Shown here: one piece after another, positions 25,801 through 33,568 of the stretch | Layout: each line of letters begins with the position of its first letter | Numbering within the stretch: position 1 is the first letter of the stretch | Source: an uncultured Lachnospiraceae bacterium | Lineage (GTDB): Bacteria > Bacillota > Clostridia > Lachnospirales > Lachnospiraceae | DNA: 64,000 nucleotides | NCBI GenBank assembly: GCA_900542015.1 | Contig: UQLY01000001.1 | Span: 1-64,000, forward strand | Reading direction: 5' to 3' | Position numbers and translations under genes: made by a program | Notes under the pieces: generated by a model | What the model saw: the letters and a program-made list of their open reading frames with translations, nothing else | Database searches by the model: none | Told to the model about the DNA's origin: nothing

Positions 25801-26222
25801 AATTCTTCTCCCTCACAAGGTACTTCCTCCACACAACTATGTTCCAAGGAAACACTTCTCTGTAACGTTCCACATAAAGCAATACCAGGGTGTTCCTCTA
25901 AAAAAATTACCTGTTTTTCAAACCTCTCTGGGTATGAAGGATCATCTACATCCACACGGGCAATATATTTACCCCTTGCAATTGCAATTCCACTATTTAG
26001 TGATTCTGCTAAACCAAGATACTTTTTATTCTGTTGAAATTGAATTCTGGAATCTGATTTAGCATATTCAAGAACAACTTTTTCGCATCCATCATCACTA
26101 CCATACTCATTAACAATAATAAGTTCCCAGTCAGAAAAGGTCTGGTTTTGAATGCTCTCAATAGCTTCCGTGATATAATTGATTCCATTATATAATGGTA
26201 ATATTGCTGATATCTTTGGCAT
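22851..26222 (-). CDS. Three-domain protein: two GT2 domains and a glycerophosphotransferase-like domain
   Basis: 1123 residues. GT2 domain 1 (about 1-240, ISAILPLYNGINYITEAIES, IARVDVDDPSYPERF), GT2 domain 2 (about 325-560, VSVILPVYEAVHTLRETIDS, IARIDADDLA), then a linker with FWTWERYQRIETTLEALL (about 710). The C-terminal domain (about 745-1115) resembles the CDP-glycerol glycerophosphotransferase family (VRIVFLFQIASFWSSWE, FMPHPKFWE, CADCVIVDRSAIMVEVG) and is a paralogue of the protein at 27998-29656. Such fusions build teichoic-acid-like repeats. Substrates are unknown. In the AT-rich block, coupled to the following GT2. Confidence 0.88.
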   Translation of the reverse strand: MPKISAILPLYNGINYITEAIESIQNQTFSDWELIIVNEYGSDDGCEKVVLEYAKSDSRIQFQQNKKYLGLAESLNSGIAIARGKYIARVDVDDPSYPERFEKQVIFLEEHPGIALCGTLQRSVSLEHSCVEEVPCEGEELKAALLFGCEISHCSVMFRRHLFLQNNWKYDKNRLGEDYDLWTRIMFNVELCNLPEVLVDHRWGVNNISLKKGEALHQETREISARNLERFGIKIPKEDFIILSSWRNRPEKYARKNIATFLKKSYKLLDELDTQNCYLRLIKEEALQKILWKRWNWTCKTCGIFFQEFPYEKVVHVDINPVVSVILPVYEAVHTLRETIDSIIVQDYEKWELIIICEYDNLDGSTEIAKYYAKLDKRIKIVENKKYLGLAESLNEGIRNARGKYIARIDADDLANRKRLSTQVIYMDQKQNVGVTQFYQHYFGLEANDFIHRPPIAAEAMKAKLLFFCDACHSTVMIRKSILEQYHLLYSAKAQLEDYDLWIRLIRLTAFETIPEVYGEYRTGMNNISLSKSERIQKEMCHATAIQLKDNLGMIVPENQEYLLGGWINIFSDLKEDQKESALKTLQSILLEIWNANTKIAYYEKKALLNAIAAKWRWSKYNEPWQGEKKVTSIRQAIELECNNNWKMKMFHIFVKKPLSFFQSISLHVDAKNIEHLSNVTKNVSKEQTLQIDSRIEFWTWERYQRIETTLEALLHQTSYLQSAVTELQYQNNLIPYVKGEKVRIVFLFQIASFWSSWETLYKSCKEDSRVDTRLVFLDETNTEQSQMKNAQDFLDRNRMDYIRFEEFSLEKFKPHILVVQTPYDEWHRKAEHWSNQFRSRGYRLVYIPYGVEISDTEDSHKLHFTTNVINNCWRIYTFSEVMRRDYVKYCANRNAVRALGLPRFDYYFDYSKKCLPLEVEKRRKSRPIVLWKVHFPKMIQEQGRNIIVTPDLEEYVEFARRIKEFKDLFFVFMPHPKFWEKRHDVYMQKQIDQIIDSISSCSNAWIDDQEDYRNTLTCADCVIVDRSAIMVEVGALNVPVLYMKNRIYEEPLTEGIKLLIDSYYQGTTSKDMIEFLQKFREGKDTKALVRKRAFQRCIPYFNGKVGETIKEDMLHGVYYNEN

Positions 26223-26239
26223 ATAATAAACACCTCTTT

Positions 26240-27877
26240 TTATTTCTCACAAAACATAAAAAAAGTATTAAATTCGAAATGAGTATATCCTTCATATTTC
26301 ATAGACAACTTATTCAAAATATCTTCTTCTATATAGACTTTTCCCATAGGACAAATCCCTTTAAAACTAAATAAACTGTTTTTCAAATAAAAAATGTAGT
26401 CTTCATAAAACAATCGGTTCATTCCATCATGTCCATTCAAAATTTCATGTGTGAAAATTGCTATAGTATTTTTATCAATTCTTTTCTTTTCTAACAATTC
26501 CGTTATATCTTTCGCTTTTAATAATAAATGTGAAAAATAGGGTATCTCATTATTCTTACTAACTAAATATGATAATGAAGAATTTACTTTCCATTCTGTT
26601 CCATATGGGGCAGACCAAATTCTTCCCGGTTTAGCAAAAAACTTCCCTCCTCTCCGTAAACATTTGTAAATATTATCCAAAAAAACCGGGAAATTATTGG
26701 TATATTCCATTATATTAAGTGCACACACAACATCAAAGAAGTCACAAAAATCTTCTGTTAGATCCTCAACTCCTCCAGAATAATATGCAAAATTATGATT
26801 TTCTAAAATATTTCTTGGAGATATATATTTATCAGTAAAATTTAATATGTTTTCACCTTGAATCTCTTTTGGAATAGCTATTTTATCAGTTGTAAGAAAA
26901 ACAAATTTACTTATTTGCATCTTTCTAACAACATCATGATTGATAGTCGGTCCTCCAATCCATAAAACTTTCTTATTTTTAAATTCTGTAAACTGCATAC
27001 AATTTCCCAAAAAGTATGCACAAATACCACTGACCCCAGTTTTTTCTAGTTTACGTTTCCTCGCACTTAATTTCCCATCCAGTTTCAATTCGGAAGTCTC
27101 AATTTTTCTTTTTTCTTTATAATCGTTTTCTATCAAATGAAGCAATTGATTATAGCGATCTTTATACCAATCTAGCACAAAGTGACAGGGTGATAATCCC
27201 CTCTTATTATTAGCATCTGCCAAACATGTATTTTCCATTTTTAAAATTTTTGCATTTGGTAAATTTTTTTCTAAAATTATATACATTTTTTTAATTATAC
27301 TTTTGGATTTATAACTCCACTTAACATACTCTTCTCTCTCAAAGCTAAAAGTCATCCCCTGTTCATTAACATATTTGTCACTAAGTATTACCTCATTGAT
27401 AATAATGTTTTTTTCCGGATATATTTCTAAAATCCTATCACAAAACAATCTTATTCTACTTTCTAAGAATTCTTCTTCAAATTGCTCATGATCAATAAAA
27501 TCAACTTTAGAATCTGCCTCTATTATTTCTTTAAGATTAGAATCTCTAAACCATGGAGAATATAAAAACATTTTTTCTTCAAACTTGATAAACGGCATTC
27601 TCTCCTCTACTAAATCTATAATCAGATATTCGCCAGCTTCTTTGTCCATAAATTCAAAAATCTGCCCATTTAAAATAATGTGCAAAAGCATAATGGCAAG
27701 ATTACTACTATGCCAAAAATTAGATATGTTCTTATCCGTTCGTGATATATCCGCGGTTAAAATACTTCCCGCCCTCATTGGAGTATGATTTGATATTATG
27801 TCATTACTATTAAAATCAAATATATCAACACTGTCACATGTTCCAAATATCCCAAAAGTTGTTGGTAAAACTCCCAT
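26240..27877 (-). CDS. DUF6270-like SGNH domain fused to a methyltransferase-like domain
   Basis: About 545 residues. The N-terminal part (LPTTFGIFGTCDSVDIFDFN, later SPWFRDSNL and IIINEVILSD) resembles DUF6270, an SGNH-like domain of polysaccharide loci. The C-terminal part looks like a class I SAM methyltransferase (ILNFTDKYISPRNIL, FFDVVCALNIMEYTNNFPVF, CLRRGGKFFAKPGRIW). A combined acyl- or substituent-handling and methyl-transfer role in glycan decoration is inference. Start: ATG 27877 with GAGGAAG upstream; TTG 27925 with AAGGAAG is the alternative. Confidence 0.6.
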   Translation of the reverse strand: MGVLPTTFGIFGTCDSVDIFDFNSNDIISNHTPMRAGSILTADISRTDKNISNFWHSSNLAIMLLHIILNGQIFEFMDKEAGEYLIIDLVEERMPFIKFEEKMFLYSPWFRDSNLKEIIEADSKVDFIDHEQFEEEFLESRIRLFCDRILEIYPEKNIIINEVILSDKYVNEQGMTFSFEREEYVKWSYKSKSIIKKMYIILEKNLPNAKILKMENTCLADANNKRGLSPCHFVLDWYKDRYNQLLHLIENDYKEKRKIETSELKLDGKLSARKRKLEKTGVSGICAYFLGNCMQFTEFKNKKVLWIGGPTINHDVVRKMQISKFVFLTTDKIAIPKEIQGENILNFTDKYISPRNILENHNFAYYSGGVEDLTEDFCDFFDVVCALNIMEYTNNFPVFLDNIYKCLRRGGKFFAKPGRIWSAPYGTEWKVNSSLSYLVSKNNEIPYFSHLLLKAKDITELLEKKRIDKNTIAIFTHEILNGHDGMNRLFYEDYIFYLKNSLFSFKGICPMGKVYIEEDILNKLSMKYEGYTHFEFNTFFMFCEK

Positions 27878-27997
27878 ACTGATTCTTCCTCTTATAAAAT
27901 ACTGACCTTTTTCTTTATTAATCAAGCTTCTTCCTTTATTGTAAAATCAATTTTTAAGCAATAATCAAATGAAACTAACTTGACAATTTACATTTCA

Positions 27998-29656
27998 TTA
28001 TTCTGACAGAATTTCATTTGTTACACTATCATATATATCATTTTTGATTCTCTCTCCCGCTTTTCCGTCAAAATAGGGAATACATGTCTCAAAGGCATGC
28101 ACACGGCATTCTTTATTTCTATCTTCTCCGCGTAAACACGCTTCTGTGAAACTTATCATATCCGCACATGTCGATCCTTGCTCATAGCTATTTATCAAAG
28201 GTTCAATTGCTTTTGTAACCGGCTCATAAAATTCTGTATTAACCATATAGAGTATTGGAACCCCAATTGCTGCAGCTTCTACCATTACTGCACTCCGGTC
28301 AATAATAATAAAATCTGCATTTACCAATGAATATCTATAATCATCCTTTTTGTCTATATATACATTATCAACATCCTCCAACTTATTCATTAATTCAATT
28401 GCTAACTGTTGTAATTTCTGATTTTTGACAGGCTCTTGAAATCTGGGATGCGGCATAAAGATAAAGAAAATTTCTTTATGCTCTGCTGCATATTCTGCAA
28501 ACTTTATGTATTCATAAACATCCGGTGTCACAAACATATCTTTTCCATTTTCTGTAAAGATTTTAGGAAAATGAACTTTCCAAAGACATACCTTTCTTCC
28601 CGCAATCTGTTTTACCAATTCTTCATCCAATTTAAATCTCTTTTTATAATATAAAGAATCAAACTTTGGCAAGCCTAATACACGCACATTACCTGCATTT
28701 AAACAATACTTTCGATAATCCTTAAGCATTACATCTGAAAAGGTATAGACTCTCCATGCATTTTCAATTACATGTTGCTCGAAATGCATGCCATGTGAGG
28801 TCTCCGTATCAGATATTTCAATTCCATATGGTATATAAACAACCCGATATCCTTGCGCTTTCCAAGCGGAAGACCAATGAGCCTTGATCCTATGCCCTGC
28901 ATCATAAGGAGTTTGAACCACAATTACATGCGGTTTATAAGTATTAATATCAAAATCATCAAAATCAATATATTCAATTTCTTGTGTATTCAGAAAATCT
29001 TTTGCTGTTTTCATCTGTACTCTTTCTCGAACTGTTTCATCCAAGAAAAGGAATTTCGCATCAATTCTATCATCTTCCAAACACGCCTTGTAAAAGCTCT
29101 CCCAAGAAGGAAAAAATGAGGCTACCTGAAACAAAAACACTATTCTAACCTTCTCACCTGGTTGATATAATACCTTTTTTTCCTGAAATAATAATTCAGA
29201 TATTTGATTTTGCAATTTGTAAATATAAAGTAACTTATCTTCAGATCGTTTATAACGTTCCCAAGTCCATCTCTCGATTTGTTTATCTGTCTGGTCAAAT
29301 CTTTTTGCTGTCCAATATTTTACTTTTTCATCAACAGTATCTTTTATAGTGCCTATTTCTTTTTCATTAACGATTTTTATTCGTTTTTCCATGTTTTCAA
29401 TTCCGTTACTTAAATCGTGTCCCAAATCATATCCTAAAACTTCAAATAAGGAATTGGTTCTCTTATATCTTTCCCAAGTCCACCTCTCAATCTGCTTGTC
29501 CAATCTTTGAACAATTTCTTCCTCCATCTGTTCCAAGGTTTTATCTCCACCATTGTTACATGTTTGTAAGTTGTATCCGTTTGCGCTCAATTCCTCTCTA
29601 ATCGCATATCTAACTGCTCCAATTACTCTTTCTCTAATATAACTTTTAATACCCAT
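27998..29656 (-). CDS. CDP-glycerol glycerophosphotransferase-like protein
   Basis: About 552 residues. The N-terminal 190 are helical with repeated aromatic motifs (two RWTWERYKR and one YWTAKRF). The C-terminal domain (VRIVFLFQVASFFPSWESFY, VVYIPYGIEISDTE, FIFMPHPRFQ, VNADFIIIDRSAVMVEAAAI) belongs with the TagB/TagF-like CDP-glycerol glycerophosphotransferase group and parallels the C-terminus of the 1123-residue protein. The likely role is addition of glycerol phosphate or a related unit to a wall polymer. ATG 29656 is preferred because GGAGGAG lies about 9 nt upstream; an earlier GTG (29674) is possible. It follows gmhA by 19 bp. Confidence 0.8.
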   Translation of the reverse strand: MGIKSYIRERVIGAVRYAIREELSANGYNLQTCNNGGDKTLEQMEEEIVQRLDKQIERWTWERYKRTNSLFEVLGYDLGHDLSNGIENMEKRIKIVNEKEIGTIKDTVDEKVKYWTAKRFDQTDKQIERWTWERYKRSEDKLLYIYKLQNQISELLFQEKKVLYQPGEKVRIVFLFQVASFFPSWESFYKACLEDDRIDAKFLFLDETVRERVQMKTAKDFLNTQEIEYIDFDDFDINTYKPHVIVVQTPYDAGHRIKAHWSSAWKAQGYRVVYIPYGIEISDTETSHGMHFEQHVIENAWRVYTFSDVMLKDYRKYCLNAGNVRVLGLPKFDSLYYKKRFKLDEELVKQIAGRKVCLWKVHFPKIFTENGKDMFVTPDVYEYIKFAEYAAEHKEIFFIFMPHPRFQEPVKNQKLQQLAIELMNKLEDVDNVYIDKKDDYRYSLVNADFIIIDRSAVMVEAAAIGVPILYMVNTEFYEPVTKAIEPLINSYEQGSTCADMISFTEACLRGEDRNKECRVHAFETCIPYFDGKAGERIKNDIYDSVTNEILSE

Positions 29657-29675
29657 TCTCATTTTCTCCTCCACA

Positions 29676-30239
29676 TTATTTTGTCAACTCTTCTGTAAGA
29701 ACCCTATACATCATATGATCAAAGGACATATGAATATCTTCGGTAATTTGCATATCCCGTATATCTACGTGCATGTTATAATCGGCTAATTCACGTAATT
29801 TTCCACCTGAATATCCAGTAATCCCAACTACCTTTGTCCCTATATGTTTTGCATACTCCACTGCTTTGATCACATTTTTCGAATCGCCGCTACCTGATAT
29901 TGCAATAATGAGATCATCCTTTTTTAGCTTATTTTTTATCTGAAAATAGAAAATATCATCATAAGAGATATCATTTGCAATTGCAGTTATCATTGGTGTA
30001 TTATCGCTTAAACAAACTAAATTAAATTTTTTTTCCTGACATTCACATATTCCTTTGTTAAAATCACATACAAGATGAGATGCCGTCGCTGCACTCCCAC
30101 CATTTCCCAACGTATAAATAACTGCTTCCCTATCATAGGCAGCCTTAATAGCTTCTACTGCTATTTCGATTTCTTCTATGTCAAGCTTACTGATAGTATC
30201 TGCTAACCTATTATAATATTCTCTGATTCTATACTTCAT
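29676..30239 (-). CDS. gmhA: Sedoheptulose 7-phosphate isomerase
   Basis: 187 residues, SIS fold: YTLGNGGSAATASHLVCDFN, IIAISGSGDSKNVIKAVEYA, VVGITGYSGGKL. Converts sedoheptulose 7-phosphate to D-glycero-manno-heptose 7-phosphate, the first step of nucleotide-activated heptose synthesis. ATG 30239 overlaps the stop of the gmhB-hddC gene (ATGA) with GAGGAG upstream. The neighbours hddA and hddC-gmhB complete the pathway, which makes the assignment firm. Confidence 0.9.
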   Translation of the reverse strand: MKYRIREYYNRLADTISKLDIEEIEIAVEAIKAAYDREAVIYTLGNGGSAATASHLVCDFNKGICECQEKKFNLVCLSDNTPMITAIANDISYDDIFYFQIKNKLKKDDLIIAISGSGDSKNVIKAVEYAKHIGTKVVGITGYSGGKLRELADYNMHVDIRDMQITEDIHMSFDHMMYRVLTEELTK

Positions 30240-31540
30240 TCGCTCTGCTCCTCTTTCAGTATCTTCATTACACATTGTAATATGTCTTCCTCTTCAATAT
30301 CTGGCAAAACACTATATTTTTCATCGTTTCCTGCTTCTCCCGTCAATACCAGTGCGGTATGAAGTCCTGCATTTTTACCGGTCTGTATATCCACCGTAGT
30401 ATCACCAATGATCCATGAAGATTTCAGATCAATATTATGGTCCTCAACTGCATTTTCGATCATTCCTATCCCTGGTTTCCTACAATTACACTCTACTTTT
30501 AGTTCTTTTACCTCTCCTTCATATCCACTATGCGGATGATGCGGGCAAAAATACAAATCATCCAGATAAGCCCCCTCTTTTCCTAAGCTCATATACATAG
30601 CGTTATGTATTTTCTCCAAAGTTTCATAAGAACACTCCCCGCGTGCAATCACCGGCTGATTAGTTATTACAATTGCAAGATACTCCGATTCATTAATTCT
30701 CTTAATTGCATCAGCAACATGTATTTCCAGTTCCATTTGTTTCGGTTCTGTAAGAAACCCCACATATTTATTAAGAGTTCCATCTCTATCCAAAAAGATA
30801 CATTTCTGTTTATGCCTCAGATTTCGTTTTTCACAAATACCGTTTCTGTAATCTTTCTCTACTTTCATTAGCCGCTCAGGTGTACCAATATCTTTTACAT
30901 ATTCCGTACACTGATATGCAAATACCTTTTGTTCCGGAAGCAATCTCATAATAACTTGTTTTTCCAAATCAAAATTTTGATTTTCCGGAATACACTGTAA
31001 TACTTTGGGCGAAATCACATATACCCCTGCATTTACTAAATTCTTATAATCCTTATGTCGATCCGTATTTTTAAAACTCCATTCTATAACGCTCCCACTT
31101 TTGTCTACTACCAAAATATCACTATCCTGAGGATGTGAATTAGGATGTGCATAAAGAGTAATTTGAGCTTTTTTCCTCCTGTGATATTCATAAAACCTTT
31201 TAAAGTTAATATTTATATACAGATCCCCAAATAGCAGAATAAACTCCTCTTTCAATTCATCTTTCAGAAAATGCAATGCTCCTGCAGTTCCTAGCGGCTG
31301 TTCTTCCACATAATAAGTAATATGTACCCCAAACTTATCACCGTTTTGAAAATAGTTTCGTATCACATCTCCAAGATAACCTACAACCATAATAATATCG
31401 CAGATTTCATTTTCTCTTAAATTCTCTATCTGATGCTCCAATAAAGGCTTTCCTGCTAATTTTACCATCGGTTTTGGAATATCTTTTAATATCGATGATA
31501 AGCGAGTCCCTTTTCCGCCAGCCATAATTACTGCTTTCAT
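30236..31540 (-). CDS. Bifunctional heptose-1-phosphate guanylyltransferase and heptose bisphosphate phosphatase
   Basis: 434 residues, a fusion. Residues 1-235 are a sugar-phosphate nucleotidyltransferase (MKAVIMAGGKGTRL, KDIPKPMVKLAGKPLLEHQI, FGDLYI) like HddC. Residues about 243-430 are a HAD phosphatase of GmhB type (CIFLDRDGTLN, VITNQPVIARG, the zinc-binding CPHHPHSGY...CNCRKPG and IIGDTTVDIQTG). Together they remove the 7-phosphate of the bisphosphate and activate heptose 1-phosphate, probably to GDP-D-glycero-alpha-D-manno-heptose. Translationally coupled to gmhA. The nucleotide (GDP) is inferred from similarity to HddC and from the hddA neighbour. Confidence 0.88.
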   Translation of the reverse strand: MKAVIMAGGKGTRLSSILKDIPKPMVKLAGKPLLEHQIENLRENEICDIIMVVGYLGDVIRNYFQNGDKFGVHITYYVEEQPLGTAGALHFLKDELKEEFILLFGDLYININFKRFYEYHRRKKAQITLYAHPNSHPQDSDILVVDKSGSVIEWSFKNTDRHKDYKNLVNAGVYVISPKVLQCIPENQNFDLEKQVIMRLLPEQKVFAYQCTEYVKDIGTPERLMKVEKDYRNGICEKRNLRHKQKCIFLDRDGTLNKYVGFLTEPKQMELEIHVADAIKRINESEYLAIVITNQPVIARGECSYETLEKIHNAMYMSLGKEGAYLDDLYFCPHHPHSGYEGEVKELKVECNCRKPGIGMIENAVEDHNIDLKSSWIIGDTTVDIQTGKNAGLHTALVLTGEAGNDEKYSVLPDIEEEDILQCVMKILKEEQSE

Positions 31541-31569
31541 AATGTTTGCATTCCTCTATCTCTATCATT

Positions 31570-32511
31570 TTATAAATCAAGACTATCTAATGTTGCCTTT
31601 ACGGACTCATTAGAATTGTATTTTGTTTTCCATCCAGTCGCATAAATTTTACTTAAATCATATTGAAAAGAAGGCACATCACCCTTCCATCCAACATTCC
31701 CGCCAGTAAATTTGTATGTTACATTTGAAAGCCCCAATCGCTCACATACCATATCTGCAATTTCCCTTACAGTAGTAGCTGTTTCAACTCCAATATTATA
31801 AATTTCCACACCCCTCTGCTGTTTTTGTGAATATTCTATAATTGCATCCACCAGATCCATCACATATAAATAAGGTTTACATTGTGTTCCATCTCCCAAT
31901 ATTTCCAATTCTTTAGCATTATTCTGCAATTTACCGATAAAATCAAAAATAACGCCATGCGTAAGATTAGGTCCTATAACATTTGGGAATCTAAAAATTA
32001 GGACCTCCAAATCATTCATATAAGAATAGGCAGAGATAAATGCCTCCGATGCCAGTTTAGCCCCACCATAATATGAAATAGGGCTTAATCCACCAATATC
32101 TTCTGCCAAATTTACACCTGTTCTGTTCCCATAAACTGCCGAGGTAGATGCAAAAAATAACTTCTTAATTCCATTTCTCCGCATCCCCTCCAATACAGAA
32201 TAAGTAGTACTAAATGTATTTACAAAATCTACTCCTGGCATCTTTGCGCTTTTTTGAATATCTGAATTAGCCGCTAAATGATAGATTCTTTCAATTTTCT
32301 TTTCCTTTAAAATATCACTGAAATCGTCTACATTTGAAACGTCCATTTCTATCAATTCAAACAGAGAATTATTCATATTTTTTTCTACATTCTCTTTTTT
32401 TCCTAATTCAAAATTATCCACACATGTAACTTCATTTCCTTGTTGCAATAATTTTTCTGTAAGATGAGATCCTATGAAACCAGCTCCACCTGTTATTAGT
32501 ATTTTCTCCAT
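31570..32511 (-). CDS. NAD-dependent sugar epimerase/dehydratase
   Basis: 313 residues, extended SDR: ILITGGAGFIGSHLTEKLLQ (NAD site), ASTSAVYGN, the catalytic Tyr-Lys in SYYGGAKLASE, and RFPNVIGPNLTHGVIFDFI. It probably modifies a nucleotide sugar, perhaps the activated heptose, given its position between hddA and hddC-gmhB. UDP-glucose 4-epimerase-like alternatives cannot be excluded. ATG 32511 has AAGGAT upstream; the frame is open seven codons further, but those codons lack a good SD. 24 bp after hddA. Confidence 0.82.
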   Translation of the reverse strand: MEKILITGGAGFIGSHLTEKLLQQGNEVTCVDNFELGKKENVEKNMNNSLFELIEMDVSNVDDFSDILKEKKIERIYHLAANSDIQKSAKMPGVDFVNTFSTTYSVLEGMRRNGIKKLFFASTSAVYGNRTGVNLAEDIGGLSPISYYGGAKLASEAFISAYSYMNDLEVLIFRFPNVIGPNLTHGVIFDFIGKLQNNAKELEILGDGTQCKPYLYVMDLVDAIIEYSQKQQRGVEIYNIGVETATTVREIADMVCERLGLSNVTYKFTGGNVGWKGDVPSFQYDLSKIYATGWKTKYNSNESVKATLDSLDL

Positions 32512-32535
32512 AATTTTATCCTTTCCTAGCACAAA

Positions 32536-33525
32536 CTAATTCATTTCAGGCTTTATCCCTACATAAATCACAGATGCCCCTTGATAATCAAATGCAATTG
32601 GCATTTGTTGTAAATTTAATGCCAATTTTACTTCCTGCTGCTTTTTCTGAGGAACATAAAAAAGCAAAAATCCACCACCGCCTGCCCCCAACAATTTTCC
32701 ACCAATAGCTCCATGCTTCAATGCAATATCATAATATTCATCAATTTCAGGATTAGAAATTTCCGTTGCAAGCGTTCTTTTTAAATTCCAACCTTCATTT
32801 AATATTTCTCCCATTGCGTCAATATTATTATGATGCAATTCTTCTCGCAATTCGCGCGCTAAATCACACATTTTTAACTGATTAGCTTCCCTTATACCAC
32901 TGGTAATATTTGAACTCTGTTCCTTCAAAATATCACTAGCAGAATGTAATTTTCCTGTATAAAACATCATTAAATTAGTTTCTAATTGCTTATAGAGAGC
33001 ATTTTTCATGATCACTGGTTCTACAAATACACTGCCATCCTTATTAAATTGATAGAAATTCAAACCACCATATGCTGCCGCATACTGGTCTTGTTTCCCA
33101 ATAGGATTTTTTAACCTGTCTATCTCTATTTCACACGCTTTTTGTGCAAGCTTTTCTTTTGACACAAATTTCCCCTTATAACTATATAAAGCGTGCAACA
33201 ATCCTACCGTAAAGGAACTGGATGAACCAAGCCCCGTACCTGCCGGTACATCAGCCGTGCTTGAAATTTCAACACCACTGATTCGCAACATACTTAAAAC
33301 TTCTCTAAAATATTTATGATCAATTTTTCCAATATCACTAACAATTTCAGTTTGTGAGTACTTTAAAACAGTATCCATTGATTCAAAGCTGGGATGAACA
33401 GATATATACATATATTTATTTATTGTGGCACTTAATACACAGCCTCCATGCTTCTCGTAAAATGATGGGATATCACTCCCTCCTCCAGCAAAACTCATTC
33501 GAAATGGTGCTCTTGTGATAATCAT
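32536..33525 (-). CDS. hddA: D-glycero-alpha-D-manno-heptose 7-phosphate kinase
   Basis: 329 residues, GHMP kinase: RAPFRMSFAGGGSDIPSFYE, ATP loop PAGTGLGSSSSFTVGLLHAL, KNPIGKQDQYAAAYGG and KLLGAGGGGFLLFYV. HddA phosphorylates heptose 7-phosphate at O-1 for the GDP-heptose route. With gmhA, gmhB and hddC beside it, the pathway is complete. First gene of the AT-rich block in transcription order, 43 bp after the exporter ATPase gene. Confidence 0.9.
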   Translation of the reverse strand: MIITRAPFRMSFAGGGSDIPSFYEKHGGCVLSATINKYMYISVHPSFESMDTVLKYSQTEIVSDIGKIDHKYFREVLSMLRISGVEISSTADVPAGTGLGSSSSFTVGLLHALYSYKGKFVSKEKLAQKACEIEIDRLKNPIGKQDQYAAAYGGLNFYQFNKDGSVFVEPVIMKNALYKQLETNLMMFYTGKLHSASDILKEQSSNITSGIREANQLKMCDLARELREELHHNNIDAMGEILNEGWNLKRTLATEISNPEIDEYYDIALKHGAIGGKLLGAGGGGFLLFYVPQKKQQEVKLALNLQQMPIAFDYQGASVIYVGIKPEMN

Positions 33526-33568
33526 TAAACCGCTCCTCCCTATTCAAATTTTTACTTAAGTTTATTAC

